The notes beneath the pieces are model-generated. The model did no database searches. It saw only the letters and a list, made by a program, of their open reading frames with translations, and had not been told where the DNA came from. Below, piece by piece: positions 1 to 5,968 of a stretch of DNA of 5,968 nt (its first letter is position 1; every line of letters begins with the position of its first letter). The translations under genes were made by a program, and so were the position numbers. The DNA is from Sphingobacteriaceae bacterium (GTDB lineage Bacteria > Bacteroidota > Bacteroidia > Sphingobacteriales > Sphingobacteriaceae), in assembly GCA_947458775.1 (NCBI GenBank), contig CANGZX010000051.1, positions 1 through 5,968 on the forward strand, in the 5' to 3' direction.

Positions 1-1855
1 AAAGATCTAATTTCTCGGCATATTTAGGAGCAATGGCTACATAATTATCCCAAGTTACTTTAGATACCGGATCTGGTAATTCTTGCAACCATGGGTTATT
101 GGCAACTTGACCATCGCCTACCGCTACATTTTGGTATAGCTGAATTTCTACTTGGTTGCTACCTGCAGCTAGCTTAGCGCTTTCTGCAACAATGGTGTTT
201 GCAACGGCCGTAACATCTAAATTAAACGATACTGGAGTAGCACTTGCTGAGCCAGTACTTACAAAACCTACTTGCAATACATCATCCCAAGATTTGCCAC
301 TGCTAGCCAATACTGTTTTTTCCCAATTGTTACGTACATATTGGTAGTATTCAGTAACCGCACTTCCCGACCAGTTTAATAAACTTTCTTCGGCCATACG
401 GGTATTGTAAACCGGATTAATGGTTGGCTGAACCAAGGTATAATAACCCGCTACCGGATTGCTATCGCCCCATGATTCTAAATAATGATTGGCCGGTGCA
501 ATTACCGTACATAAGCTGGCAGTTTCTTCGGCACGATCGGCAAAAGAAACTCGTAAGCCCACTTTAGTTAAGGCATCGGTAAATTCTTTGGTATTTACGT
601 AGCTATAAGCCGGGTTGCTATTCAAAAATAATACCGCACCTACTTCGCCACGTTTCATCTCATTAATAAATGCTACAAACTCGGCGTCGTTTCCGGCAAA
701 TTGGTTCGAAGCATTATTCAAGTTGATGGTACTACCATAACTACCCAACAAGGCATTAATGGCATTTACTATAATTTGGCTAGATACGTCGTTAGAACCA
801 CAAACTACTAAGGCTTTACCTTTAGCGTTTGCCAATTCTCTAGCTGCTAATTGAATGGCTTTATCTGCTTTCGGGTTATTGGCTAATTTTTTAGCAACAA
901 CTTTACCGCCCAAAGCTTGGTATAAGTTTAATAGTGCAATGCCTTCTTCAGATGGTTTAATAGCAATACGAGCATCGGCGTTGGTACCGGTTAAGCTCAT
1001 GCCTGTTTCAAACTGAATGTGGCGTGACATTTTTTTGTTTTTCAACGATGCTGCACCACGGTTTGCTGAATACTGACGAGTAAATTCTACCGGCGAAATC
1101 CACGTTCCTAAGAAATCGGCACCGAAACTTACAATTACATCTGCTTTATCAAATTGATATTGCGGTAAAACTGCTTTGCCAAAACTGTTTTGGTTGGCCT
1201 GAATAATACCGGTATACGATACGGCATCAACCTGAACTAATTTTGCAGTTGGATTGGCTGCTATAAACTCGGCAATTACTGCTTTAGTTGAAGGGCTATT
1301 TACCGTTGAGCTAACCAAACGAATTTTTTTGCCACTGGCTTTCACCTTAGACAATTCGCCTTTTACAAAACTATCAACCTGAGTCCAACTAGTTTCGCGA
1401 CCGTTTAATACTGGTGCTTGCAAACGAGAAACATCGTATAAATCCAATACAGATGCTTGGGCTTGGGCATTTAAGCGACCACCACTAAGCAAACAAGCAG
1501 GGTTACCCTCCACTTTAATTGGTCTACCTTCGCGGGTTTTCACTAAAATACTGTGGCCATTATAGCTCGATGCATAATAGTTAGGAATTCCGGGAACAAT
1601 TTCTTCTGGTTTTACCAAGTAAGGAATTGCTTTGTGAACAGGGGCTGTCTGACATGCGGCTAGCGTAACTGCACCTACCCCAAAGCCCAATGCTTTTAAG
1701 AAATCTCTACGAGGCGTAACGGTACTTAAACCAGCTTCGTTTAACACTTCTTCAATTGGCAATGACTCAGCGAATTCGTTTTTACTGTGTTCAACAAATT
1801 CGGGGGTTTGCTTTAGTTCTTCTAAACCTTTCCAGTATTTTTTATTGCTTTCCAT
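1..1855 (-). CDS. actB: Alternative complex III subunit ActB (TAT-variant-translocated molybdopterin-oxidoreductase-like protein), 3' part missing
   Basis: An open frame runs from the ATG at 1855-1853 to the left edge, giving 618 codons without a stop; family members are near 1000 residues, so the C-terminal third is outside. ActB is the large periplasmic subunit of the quinol-oxidising complex ACIII. Residues 49-54 read RRDFLK, followed by a hydrophobic stretch ending in LAAC (Cys68). This is a twin-arginine signal joined to a lipobox-like cysteine, set about 48 residues in, as in the Bacteroidota 'TAT-variant' family. Residues 104-146 carry the expected segment with EGNPACL, SGG and LDLYD. 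Only four cysteines occur (68, 121, 352, 449) and there is no CxxC, so this half has no [4Fe-4S] site, as expected for the molybdopterin-like domain that lost its cofactor. The Fe-S ligands should lie in the unseen C-terminal domain. The gene starts 32 bp after actA and is probably co-transcribed with it. The family call is confident; the exact start is likely, because the TAT motif fits it. Confidence 0.93.
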   Translation of the reverse strand, partial: MESNKKYWKGLEELKQTPEFVEHSKNEFAESLPIEEVLNEAGLSTVTPRRDFLKALGFGVGAVTLAACQTAPVHKAIPYLVKPEEIVPGIPNYYASSYNGHSILVKTREGRPIKVEGNPACLLSGGRLNAQAQASVLDLYDVSRLQAPVLNGRETSWTQVDSFVKGELSKVKASGKKIRLVSSTVNSPSTKAVIAEFIAANPTAKLVQVDAVSYTGIIQANQNSFGKAVLPQYQFDKADVIVSFGADFLGTWISPVEFTRQYSANRGAASLKNKKMSRHIQFETGMSLTGTNADARIAIKPSEEGIALLNLYQALGGKVVAKKLANNPKADKAIQLAARELANAKGKALVVCGSNDVSSQIIVNAINALLGSYGSTINLNNASNQFAGNDAEFVAFINEMKRGEVGAVLFLNSNPAYSYVNTKEFTDALTKVGLRVSFADRAEETASLCTVIAPANHYLESWGDSNPVAGYYTLVQPTINPVYNTRMAEESLLNWSGSAVTEYYQYVRNNWEKTVLASSGKSWDDVLQVGFVSTGSASATPVSFNLDVTAVANTIVAESAKLAAGSNQVEIQLYQNVAVGDGQVANNPWLQELPDPVSKVTWDNYVAIAPKYAEKLDL

Positions 1856-1887
1856 TTAAGCTATATAACTCTATTGAAATTCTACTA

Positions 1888-3159
1888 TTAATAATGGCAC
1901 TTGCCACACTCTAAACCACCTAACACGGCTGCAGTAATTTTACCACCTTTTTTCAATTGCTCGTGAGCTGCAATCAACTTATCGTAATAGGCATTGCCTT
2001 TACTGTTCACTTCAGTTGCTTTGTGGCAATTGATACACCATTTCATGGTTAGTGGAGCATATTGGTATACTTCATCCATATTTTGAATGGGACCGTGGCA
2101 TTTTTGACATTGAATACCAGCTACAGAAACGTGTTGAGAGTGGTTAAAGTAAGCCAAATCGGGTAAATTGTGAATACGGATCCATTCAACCGGTTTTTGA
2201 TTAGAACCATATACTTTAGTATCTGGGTTGTAATCTAATGCGGTATAAATTTTAGCAATTTCCGGAGAAATTTCGCCGTTATATTTTTCTCTTGCTTGCA
2301 CGTAGTTATGGCAATTCATACATACGTTTAATGAAGGAATAGAGGCGTTTTTAGATTTAAAAGCTCCACTATGACAGTATTGGCAACTAATTTGGTTTGC
2401 CCCGGCGTGTAATTGATGCGAAAACTTAATAGGTTGCACTGGTTGGTAGCCTGTATGCACACCTGTATTCCACATACCCATCCAAGCAGCAGTACTTAAG
2501 CCGCCTAACACAAATAGCACCACAAAAAATACAATCTTTTTATTTTTACCTAATTTTTTAAGTTGGGCTAGGCGGTTTTTAGGGATTTTAACTTCTTCTT
2601 CTACTTTAATGCCTTGTTTCTTTAAAGACAAGGATTCCAATGTAGAATTTACACGGTTTAATACTAAAATCACCAAGAAGGCGACTATAATTAAAACCAC
2701 AATACCACCAATCATTAAACTACTAACCTCTTCGTTCTGAGAAGCTCCGGCAGTAGCAGTACCTGCAGCTGGTGCCGCGGGCTTGTCTCCTTCTTCTTTG
2801 ATATAAGTTAAAATGCTTTTAACATCGTTATCACTTAGCTCCGGGAAAGCCGTCATAGCCGATTGATTGTACTCCTTATACAATTTCACTGCATAGGCAT
2901 CGCCAGAGGCAATTACAGCTTGAGAATTTTTTATCCACGGAATCAGCCAAGCTTCGTCTCTTCGTTCGAGGATTCCCTTAAGTGCCGGACCAATTACTTT
3001 TTGGTTGAGTGCATGGCACGAGGTACATTTTTGTTTGAATAGTACGGCTCCTTCTGCTGCACTCTGTGCAGAAGCAACATTACTGCTTATTAAGCTTAAT
3101 GAAACTATAAGGATGAAAGACCGTAAAACATTGCAAAAAATGAATGAGATGCTTCTCAT
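1888..3159 (-). CDS. actA: Alternative complex III subunit ActA, hexahaem c-type cytochrome (monohaem domain fused to pentahaem domain)
   Basis: The 423-residue protein has six CxxCH haem sites: CTSCH 45-49, CQYCH 259-263, CMNCH 280-284, CQKCH 351-355, CINCH 375-379 and CGKCH 418-422. A signal peptide spans residues 1-31, with likely cleavage after ASA. A class I cytochrome c domain covers about 35-122, with a GP pair at 57-58 and Met102 as probable sixth ligand. An Ala/Pro-rich linker (126-140) leads to TM1 (about 146-168). A basic loop (169-208) follows, then TM2 (about 209-228), then the pentahaem domain with extra His residues for bis-His ligation. The basic loop between the helices puts it in the cytoplasm and both haem domains in the periplasm. 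In ACIII, ActA passes electrons from the ActB Fe-S chain to a cytochrome or oxidase. The protein ends immediately after the last haem motif (CHY). ActB follows 32 bp downstream. The start is supported by the signal peptide and by an upstream promoter. Confidence 0.94.
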   Translation of the reverse strand: MRSISFIFCNVLRSFILIVSLSLISSNVASAQSAAEGAVLFKQKCTSCHALNQKVIGPALKGILERRDEAWLIPWIKNSQAVIASGDAYAVKLYKEYNQSAMTAFPELSDNDVKSILTYIKEEGDKPAAPAAGTATAGASQNEEVSSLMIGGIVVLIIVAFLVILVLNRVNSTLESLSLKKQGIKVEEEVKIPKNRLAQLKKLGKNKKIVFFVVLFVLGGLSTAAWMGMWNTGVHTGYQPVQPIKFSHQLHAGANQISCQYCHSGAFKSKNASIPSLNVCMNCHNYVQAREKYNGEISPEIAKIYTALDYNPDTKVYGSNQKPVEWIRIHNLPDLAYFNHSQHVSVAGIQCQKCHGPIQNMDEVYQYAPLTMKWCINCHKATEVNSKGNAYYDKLIAAHEQLKKGGKITAAVLGGLECGKCHY

Positions 3160-3245
3160 ATTGAGTATGTTATGCTTTAAATTATTGAATTCTATTGTAT
3201 AAAAATAGCAAACGAAAAAAGAGGAAAAACCCTATTTTCGATCTG

Positions 3246-3278
3246 CAAAAGTATGATTTATTCAAACAAGGCTTACAA
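3246..3278 (-). promoter_or_regulatory. Likely actA promoter (Bacteroidota type)
   Basis: On the minus strand, TACTTTTG (3253-3246) matches the Bacteroidota -7 consensus TAnnTTTG exactly. A TTG lies upstream at 3278-3276, but the spacer to the -7 box is 22 bp rather than the usual 19-21, so the -33 box is weak. Transcription would start near 3240 and leave a leader of about 80 nt before the actA ATG. This is the only intergenic gap upstream of the ACIII genes in the window. The gap (3160-3351) shows no convincing terminator or riboswitch. Confidence 0.5.
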
Positions 3279-3351
3279 TAAGATGAGGATAAAAAAACAA
3301 TTTATAATCATTCTAAATAAGAAGCTCCGTATAATTAAAAATTCATAGATT

Positions 3352-4332
3352 TTATTGCTTCAAAATCCACGCAAAAATTAATGGCGCAACAATGGTCGCA
3401 TCGCTTTCTACAATAAATTTAGGCGTGTGAATGTCTAATTTACCCCAAGTAATTTTTTCGTTGGGTACGGCACCAGAGTACGAGCCATACGAAGTTGTAG
3501 AATCGGAAATTTGACAGAAATAACTCCAAAAAGGAATGTTCTCCATTTCCATATCTTGATACAACATAGGCACTACGCAAATAGGAAAATCACCGGCAAT
3601 ACCGCCGCCGATTTGAAAGAAGCCTACGCCTTTCCCATCGGAATTTTTCACATACCAATCTGCTAACCAGGCCATGTACTCAATACCACTTTTCATGGTA
3701 CTGGCTTGTAGCTGGTTTTTAATTACGTATGAAGCAAAAATATTCCCCATGGTAGAGTCTTCCCAACCGGGTACCACAAGTGGAATATTTTTTTGAGCGG
3801 CAGCCAACATCCAGCTATTTTTAGGATCTATTTCGTAATACTGCTCCAAATCGCCACTTAACAGCATTTGGTACATATACTCGTGCGGAAAATAGCGTTC
3901 GCCTTTATCTTCGGCATCTTTCCATACTTGGTGAATGTGTTTTTGTAACCTACGGAAAGCTTCTTCTTCCGGAATACAGGTATCGGTTACGCGGTTGTAA
4001 TGGTTTTCTAATAAATCCCATTCGTCTTGCGGACTTAAATCGCGGTAGTGCGGCACTCGTTTATAATGAGAGTGTGCTACCAGGTTCATGATGTCTTCTT
4101 CTAGGTTGGCTCCGGTACACGAAATAATGGCCACTTTATCTTGACGAATCATTTCGGCCAGCGAAATACCCAACTCGGCAGTACTCATGGCGCCTGCTAG
4201 GGTAATCATCATTTTGCCACCCTCGGCTAAATGGGTTTCGTAGCCTTTAGCGGCATCCATTAAAGCTGCAGCATTAAAATGCAGGTAATTTTTTTCAATA
4301 AACTGAGAAATAGGTCCTCTGGTAGTACTCAT
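3352..4332 (-). CDS. Deoxyhypusine synthase family protein (possible homospermidine-synthase-type enzyme)
   Basis: This 326-residue protein has the landmarks of the NAD-dependent deoxyhypusine synthase fold. CTGANLEED at 72-80 corresponds to the TAGG-EED segment of eukaryotic enzymes. A glycine-rich IGGGIAGDFP lies at 241-250, SDS at 276-278 and PNE at 290-292. WGK at 296-298 aligns with the human WGK motif whose lysine (Lys329) carries the butylimine intermediate, so Lys298 is the predicted catalytic residue. Eukaryotic enzymes transfer the aminobutyl group of spermidine to eIF5A; bacteria have EF-P instead, so this protein probably acts on a small amine. A cyanobacterial homologue (SpeY) is reported to take part in homospermidine synthesis. 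The substrate here is inferred, not visible. The cytoplasmic protein has no signal peptide and is slightly shorter than the human enzyme (369 residues). It is monocistronic in appearance: 192 bp separate it from actA and 59 bp from the upstream gene, and it has its own -7 element. No polyamine gene is adjacent. Confidence 0.9.
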   Translation of the reverse strand: MSTTRGPISQFIEKNYLHFNAAALMDAAKGYETHLAEGGKMMITLAGAMSTAELGISLAEMIRQDKVAIISCTGANLEEDIMNLVAHSHYKRVPHYRDLSPQDEWDLLENHYNRVTDTCIPEEEAFRRLQKHIHQVWKDAEDKGERYFPHEYMYQMLLSGDLEQYYEIDPKNSWMLAAAQKNIPLVVPGWEDSTMGNIFASYVIKNQLQASTMKSGIEYMAWLADWYVKNSDGKGVGFFQIGGGIAGDFPICVVPMLYQDMEMENIPFWSYFCQISDSTTSYGSYSGAVPNEKITWGKLDIHTPKFIVESDATIVAPLIFAWILKQ

Positions 4333-4341
4333 GCGTTCAAA

Positions 4342-4353
4342 TTTTGGCCAAAA
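4342..4353. repeat. 12-bp perfect palindrome TTTTGGCCAAAA at the promoter of the deoxyhypusine-synthase homologue
   Basis: The self-complementary 12-mer TTTTGGCCAAAA lies 10 bp upstream of the ATG at 4332. It overlaps the 3' half of the -7 element and the expected transcription start. The placement would suit a repressor operator, but it could be chance in an AT-rich gap. It is too short, and lacks the trailing T-tract, to be a terminator for the gene at 4392-4847. Confidence 0.3.
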
Positions 4354-4379
4354 ATAACAATATTAAGTGGGTATAGAAA
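4349..4379 (-). promoter_or_regulatory. Likely promoter of the deoxyhypusine-synthase homologue
   Basis: On the minus strand, TATTTTTG (4356-4349) is an exact TAnnTTTG -7 box. Exactly 19 bp upstream lies TTTC (4379-4376), a three-of-four match to the TTTG -33 box. Transcription would start around 4343, leaving a very short leader (about 10 nt) before the ATG at 4332. Confidence 0.5.
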
Positions 4380-4391
4380 AGGATTATTGGC

Positions 4392-4847
4392 TTAAAATCG
4401 GATTTTAAAATCTTCTTTGGCTTGGCCTTCTCTAAAGTAAACCAAACCCACATAAAAAAGGTCGATGGTCACCGAAACTGCCGAATGAGCTTGTATTCTT
4501 TTCCATTGATTTTTTTGCTCGGTGCTATCGTAAATGCCCAGAACGATGAGCAAGGTATCGGGCTTGGCTTGTGCTAACATATCGGCGTGTGCAGTTGGGG
4601 TATCTACAACATACAAAGTGGTAAAATCACCTGAAGGAGCATGTGCTTGCAATACCCTGCCTAGCATAGCTTGCACCTTAGGGTCTAGCTTTTGCATACT
4701 TTCGGGCAAAGAAATCTCTTGGATAGATTGCGTGCCGTAAATTACCTCATCTACCAATTGGTACACAAAGGGCGAATGTACGCCATGCCGAGAATTGGCA
4801 CTTAGCCAATGCCACATGTAATGGAGCCTTTTTCTGAAAAAATTCAC
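4392..4847 (-). CDS. Short protein with SAM-methyltransferase-like ends, core deleted; probably a degenerate methyltransferase
   Basis: The frame is open from 4913, but the true start is uncertain. GTG 4847 (151 residues) gives an N-terminus of family-like length; ATG 4817 gives 141; ATGs at 4898 and 4913 would put the gene upstream of its own promoter and overlap the divergent gene. Counting from the GTG, HGVHSPFVY (residues 21-29) matches the N-terminal signature of a Bacteroidota class I SAM-methyltransferase family, and TIDLFYVGLVYFREGQAKEDFKIRF (127-151, written here by its key TIDLF, GLVYFR and IRF elements) matches its C-terminus. Family members, from memory, are about 230-260 residues with a Rossmann core containing a glycine-rich E-G-G motif I and an I-DD-I-WS segment. 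Here only about 95 residues separate the two ends, motif I is absent, and the DD position reads IVLGIYDS. SAM binding is therefore unlikely. No frameshift is needed to explain this, since the DNA is simply too short. The frame is intact, so a repurposed protein remains possible. Confidence 0.6.
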   Translation of the reverse strand: MNFFRKRLHYMWHWLSANSRHGVHSPFVYQLVDEVIYGTQSIQEISLPESMQKLDPKVQAMLGRVLQAHAPSGDFTTLYVVDTPTAHADMLAQAKPDTLLIVLGIYDSTEQKNQWKRIQAHSAVSVTIDLFYVGLVYFREGQAKEDFKIRF

Positions 4848-4850
4848 ATG

Positions 4851-4881
4851 CAAAAATACGCAATGCTTTGGCTTCGCTAAA
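4851..4881 (-). promoter_or_regulatory. Possible promoter of the methyltransferase-like gene
   Basis: On the minus strand, TATTTTTG (4858-4851) is an exact TAnnTTTG box, and TTTA (4881-4878) lies 19 bp upstream as a three-of-four -33 match. Transcription would start around 4845, which argues against the ATGs at 4898 and 4913. It leaves the ATG at 4817 with a leader of about 28 nt, or the GTG at 4847 essentially leaderless. Confidence 0.42.
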
Positions 4882-4897
4882 AAAATGTGTATTTTCA
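4867..4897 (+). promoter_or_regulatory. Possible promoter of the transglutaminase-like gene
   Basis: An exact -33 box TTTG (4867-4870) is followed after 19 bp by TATTTTCA (4890-4897). The latter matches TAnnTTTG except at its last two positions. Transcription would start close to 4902, so the mRNA could be almost leaderless at the ATG 4903. It overlaps the opposing promoter at 4851-4881. Confidence 0.35.
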
Positions 4898-4902
4898 TAG
4901 GA

Positions 4903-5757
4903 ATGAATGCCAAAGAAATTGAATCACTTATTAAACTGCTCGACGACCCGGATACCGAAATTTCTAGTCACGTTACCGAAAAAATTAAGGAATACGGGCC
5001 AGAAGTTATTGCGTACTTAGAAAAGGCTTGGGAGGAATCGTTAGATGCACAGCTACAAGAACGCATCGAGAACTTAGTTCATCAACTACAATTTGAGCAA
5101 GTAAAAACCGATTTGCAGTTGTGGGCACTTAGCGGCAGTTTCGATCTATTGCAAGGCATTCTCATCATTAACCGCTACCAATACCCCGATTTAGATGAGC
5201 AAAAAATCATCATTCAATTAGAAGATATTAAACGGGAAGTGTGGATGCAACTCATTTACGACATGAGTGCGCTAGAAAAAGTAAAACTACTCAACCACGT
5301 ATTTTACACCGTTTTTGGCTTTAGCGGCAATACCAAAAACCACCACGATCCTCAAAACTCCTATTTAAGCCACGTATTGGAGAGTAAAAAAGGAAATCAG
5401 ATTTCACTTTCTATTATTTACGCCACCATTGCGCAAAGGCTAGACATCCCGGTATATGGCATTAACCTGCCCCAGCATTTTATTTTAGGCTATGTAGATA
5501 AGGCCCAAGAATACGATGTAGATGGAGGAGTTTTATTTTACATTAACCCCTTTAACAAAGGTTTTGTGTTTTACAAACGAGATGTAAATGCTTTTTTACA
5601 GCAGCTAAAGCTATCGCCAAGCGCACAATTTTACGAACCCTGTAGCAATACCGATATGGCTATTCGGGTGCTGCGTAACCTGATAAGTGCGTACGAGAAA
5701 TTAGGGCAAACTGAAAAAGTTGCAGAAATAGAAGAATTGTTAGCTGTATTGATCTAA
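4903..5757 (+). CDS. SirB1/transglutaminase-like family protein with N-terminal HEAT-like segment
   Basis: The protein has 284 residues from ATG 4903. An ATG six codons upstream (4885) adds MCIFIG and falls inside the predicted promoter, so the shorter start is preferred because family members begin with an [18 protein letters not shown] helix. Residues 3-65 form a HEAT-like helical repeat. The transglutaminase-like domain (core2/SirB1 type) follows: SGN 141-143, [19 protein letters not shown] 152-170, [12 protein letters not shown] 186-197 and FYINPFNKG 212-220. The C-terminal part (about 245-282) is a TPR-like helical pair with [14 protein letters not shown]. The motif after KKGN has Ser/Leu where classical transglutaminases carry the catalytic Cys. 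This is usual for this subfamily, so enzymatic activity is doubtful; His192 in HF is retained. There is no signal peptide, so it is probably cytoplasmic. Its cellular role is not established. It converges on prfB with a 4-bp stop-codon overlap. Confidence 0.88.
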   Translation: MNAKEIESLIKLLDDPDTEISSHVTEKIKEYGPEVIAYLEKAWEESLDAQLQERIENLVHQLQFEQVKTDLQLWALSGSFDLLQGILIINRYQYPDLDEQKIIIQLEDIKREVWMQLIYDMSALEKVKLLNHVFYTVFGFSGNTKNHHDPQNSYLSHVLESKKGNQISLSIIYATIAQRLDIPVYGINLPQHFILGYVDKAQEYDVDGGVLFYINPFNKGFVFYKRDVNAFLQQLKLSPSAQFYEPCSNTDMAIRVLRNLISAYEKLGQTEKVAEIEELLAVLI

Positions 5758-5968
5758 AACTCCATCAAATAAGCCTTCAAAAAGTCGTTTAAATCGCCAT
5801 CTAATACCGCCTGAGCATTGGAAGTTTCGAAATTGGTACGCAAATCTTTTACCAATTTATACGGATGCAATACGTAATTGCGTATTTGCGATCCCCACTC
5901 AATTTTCTTTTTATTGCCCTCAATAGCCGCTGTGGTTTCCATGCGCTTGCGCAATTCAATTTCGTATA
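5754..5968 (-). CDS. prfB: Peptide chain release factor 2, C-terminal end (5' part outside window)
   Basis: The last 70 codons of a reading frame that enters from the right edge and ends with TAG at 5756-5754. It contains [24 protein letters not shown] and [17 protein letters not shown], which match the conserved C-terminus of RF2 (the RF2 form reads GWGSQIRSYVL, KDLRTGVET, TQAVLDG). RF2 releases the finished peptide at UAA and UGA stop codons. The GGQ loop, the stop-codon-recognition SPF motif and any programmed-frameshift site lie upstream, outside the window. The gene itself terminates in TAG, a codon read by RF1 rather than RF2. Its end overlaps the stop of the convergent transglutaminase-like gene by 4 bp, leaving no room for an intergenic terminator. 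Confidence 0.93.
   Translation of the reverse strand, partial: YEIELRKRMETTAAIEGNKKKIEWGSQIRNYVLHPYKLVKDLRTNFETSNAQAVLDGDLNDFLKAYLMEF

Noticed and set aside
156..347. 63-codon plus-strand open frame
   Set aside because: It lies wholly inside the antisense of actB, whose minus-strand frame is continuous and family-matching.
3005..3202. 65-codon plus-strand open frame
   Set aside because: It is antisense to the signal peptide and first haem motif of actA, with no recognisable protein features.
3280..3351. Possible terminator after the deoxyhypusine-synthase homologue (T7 tract on the minus strand, 3297-3291)
   Set aside because: No stable GC-containing stem precedes the T-tract; only weak AT pairing can be drawn.
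4534..4740. 68-codon plus-strand open frame
   Set aside because: It is antisense to the methyltransferase-like gene, with low complexity and no family resemblance.
4885..4902. Upstream ATG adding six residues (MCIFIG) to the transglutaminase-like protein
   Set aside because: It sits within the predicted -7 region, and the added residues do not resemble the family's N-terminus.
1..5968. CRISPR array, tRNA/rRNA, insertion sequence or prophage element
   Set aside because: No direct-repeat array, structural-RNA signature, transposase or terminal inverted repeats were seen; almost all of the window is accounted for by ordinary genes.

Overview
The window looks like chromosomal DNA of a member of the Bacteroidota. 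Three things point there. The 5' parts of an alternative complex III (ACIII) operon are present, with a monohaem cytochrome domain fused to the N-terminus of ActA. Several gene starts are preceded by the TAnnTTTG -7 promoter element typical of the phylum. Base composition is fairly AT-rich, and purine-rich Shine-Dalgarno sequences are not evident. I cannot resolve order or family.

Layout. Positions 1-3159 (minus strand) hold actA followed by actB, separated by 32 bp; actB runs off the left edge. They encode the multihaem and iron-sulfur subunits of a quinol:electron-acceptor oxidoreductase. ActC-F and a terminal oxidase would be expected to the left, outside the window. Positions 3160-3351 are non-coding and carry a likely actA promoter. 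Positions 3352-4332 (minus) encode a deoxyhypusine-synthase-family protein with its own short promoter region. Positions 4392 to about 4847 (minus) encode a short protein that keeps both ends of a Bacteroidota SAM-methyltransferase-like family but seems to have lost the middle. Divergent from it, 4903-5757 (plus) encodes a SirB1/transglutaminase-like protein with an N-terminal HEAT-like segment. This gene converges on the 3' end of prfB (minus, 5754 to the right edge), with a 4-bp overlap at the stop codons.

The window joins a respiratory operon with unrelated housekeeping genes (translation termination, polyamine-type chemistry, a conserved transglutaminase-like protein). There are no RNA genes, CRISPR arrays, insertion sequences or long repeats. 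I do not see a new multi-gene system. The points most worth a second look are the core-deleted methyltransferase remnant, the face-to-face overlapping promoters beside it, and a palindrome on the promoter of the deoxyhypusine-synthase homologue.
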